Made by a program: the position numbers and the translations under genes | Notes under the pieces: model-generated | Told to the model about the DNA's origin: nothing | Database searches by the model: none | What the model saw: only the letters and a program-made list of their open reading frames with translations | Shown: in pieces, positions 7,286 to 7,747 of the stretch | Position numbering within the stretch: the first letter of the stretch is position 1 | How the letters are laid out: each line of letters starts with the position of its first letter | NCBI GenBank assembly: GCA_944393755.1 | Contig: CALYBF010000064.1 | Location: forward strand, 1-7,747 | Direction: 5' to 3' | DNA length: 7,747 nt | From: an uncultured Clostridia bacterium | GTDB lineage: Bacteria > Bacillota > Clostridia > TANB77 > CAG-508

Positions 7286-7634
7286 CTTTGTTTTCCTCCT
7301 TTGTACCTATATCATAAACATAGTATTTATATTTTTTTGTTTTAAATTTAAAAGCTCTCCTTATTACGTCATCTATATTTTCCCCACCTGTTTTTCTTGT
7401 TATATCAAACCTCTCTAAGTTAGGTATTTTAAATGTTCCTATAATAAAACCTATTAAAGCCAACAAAACAACTGCTACAATTCCCACAACAGTTAGCCCT
7501 AACATATTAAAAATAATATAAAAGACTCCTCCAATTAAAGCTCCTGCTCCTGACCAAATCAAAGCTTTTGTTGAGAATATGAACAATATTCTACCCTCAC
7601 CTTTTACATTTCTTGGCACATTGTAAGTTCCCAT
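7278..7634 (-). CDS. PrgI-like small membrane protein of a conjugation (type IV secretion) operon
   Basis: The 118-residue product opens with a short soluble stretch containing VPRNVKGEGRILFIFSTK. Two closely spaced hydrophobic segments follow at about residues 24-44 and 46-68, then a basic, probably cytoplasmic tail ending in acidic and lysine residues. This layout (short N terminus, two-helix hairpin, soluble tail) and the position just before a VirB4-type ATPase fit the PrgI family of Gram-positive conjugation systems, inner-membrane partners of the transfer ATPase. The start at 7634 is supported by AAGGAG at 7647-7642 with a 7-base spacer. The stop overlaps the next gene by 8 bp, implying translational coupling. 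Family assignment rests on size, topology and context as well as the N-terminal sequence; the specific role is inferred from family knowledge. Confidence 0.85.
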   Translation of the reverse strand: MGTYNVPRNVKGEGRILFIFSTKALIWSGAGALIGGVFYIIFNMLGLTVVGIVAVVLLALIGFIIGTFKIPNLERFDITRKTGGENIDDVIRRAFKFKTKKYKYYVYDIGTKEENKDE

Positions 7635-7671
7635 ATTTTCACTCCTTTTCTCCTATTATCCCTTATTTAAT

Positions 7672-7680
7672 ATTATAACA
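7672..7680 (-). promoter_or_regulatory. Possible -10 element upstream of the PrgI-like gene
   Basis: The run TGTTATAAT contains a perfect TATAAT (7677-7672), about 38 bases before the PrgI-like start codon. No convincing -35 box lies 16-18 bases further upstream (TATGAA is the nearest). In such AT-rich sequence a TATAAT can arise by chance, and the operon may extend upstream of the window, so this is tentative. The rest of the 7635-7747 leader shows only A/T-rich sequence. Confidence 0.35.
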
Positions 7681-7747
7681 AAAAAAAATACATTTTCATA
7701 TATTTTTATACATTTTTTTTAAATTTAACAATAATATAATATTTCTG

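Noticed and set aside
4156..7634. CRISPR array, tRNA, rRNA or insertion sequence ends
   Set aside because: No spaced repeats, cloverleaf-like sequence, rRNA motifs or terminal inverted repeats were seen; the stretch is filled by conjugation genes.
7680..7707. A/T-only hairpin with GAAA loop followed by a T run, resembling a terminator on the minus strand
   Set aside because: The stem AAAAATATAT / ATGTATTTTT has no G-C pairs and one G-U pair, so it is very weak; such pairings are common by chance in this AT-rich leader.

Overview
The window is AT-rich DNA in which every supported gene lies on the minus strand. Strong AAGGAGG-type ribosome binding sites, tight gene packing and the gene set (PrgI-like, TraC-like, VirB4-like, VirB6/TrbL-like) point to a low-GC Gram-positive bacterium (Firmicutes, Clostridia-like) or a mobile element living in one. 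I cannot name the species.

Read in the direction of transcription (right to left), the window holds one conjugation (type IV secretion) operon segment. A 113-base AT-rich leader (7635-7747) with a weak promoter candidate precedes a PrgI-like small membrane protein (7634-7278). A membrane-anchored TraC-like protein follows (7285-6056) and overlaps the PrgI gene by 8 bp. The VirB4-type ATPase (start best placed at 6132, end 4156) has its own start inside the tail of the TraC-like gene. Then come two tandem, related VirB6/TrbL-like polytopic membrane proteins: copy A (4150-1696) and copy B (1663 to beyond the left edge). Copy B ends the window inside a 30-bp tandem repeat coding a 10-residue unit. 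Together these would supply the energising ATPase, its membrane partners and the inner-membrane channel of a DNA-transfer machine. No relaxase, coupling protein or cell-wall hydrolase gene is visible.

The most unusual signal concerns reading frame. Both VirB6-like genes have a well-placed ATG with a good ribosome binding site (4150 and 1663). That ATG opens only an 11-codon reading frame ending in TAA, while the signal peptide and the rest of the protein lie in the +1 frame. Copy B has one further +1 break at about 1125. I looked for CCG on the plus strand throughout the window and assigned frames by hand. The codon CGG is absent in frame from the rest of the coding sequence, and the only three in-frame CGG triplets sit inside the three intervals where the frame must shift. 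Skipping the C of CGG and reading the next GGN as glycine restores a smooth protein each time. This suggests +1 frameshifting at a rare or poorly decoded CGG codon as a gate on synthesis of the channel proteins. Recurrent mutation or assembly error remains the main alternative.
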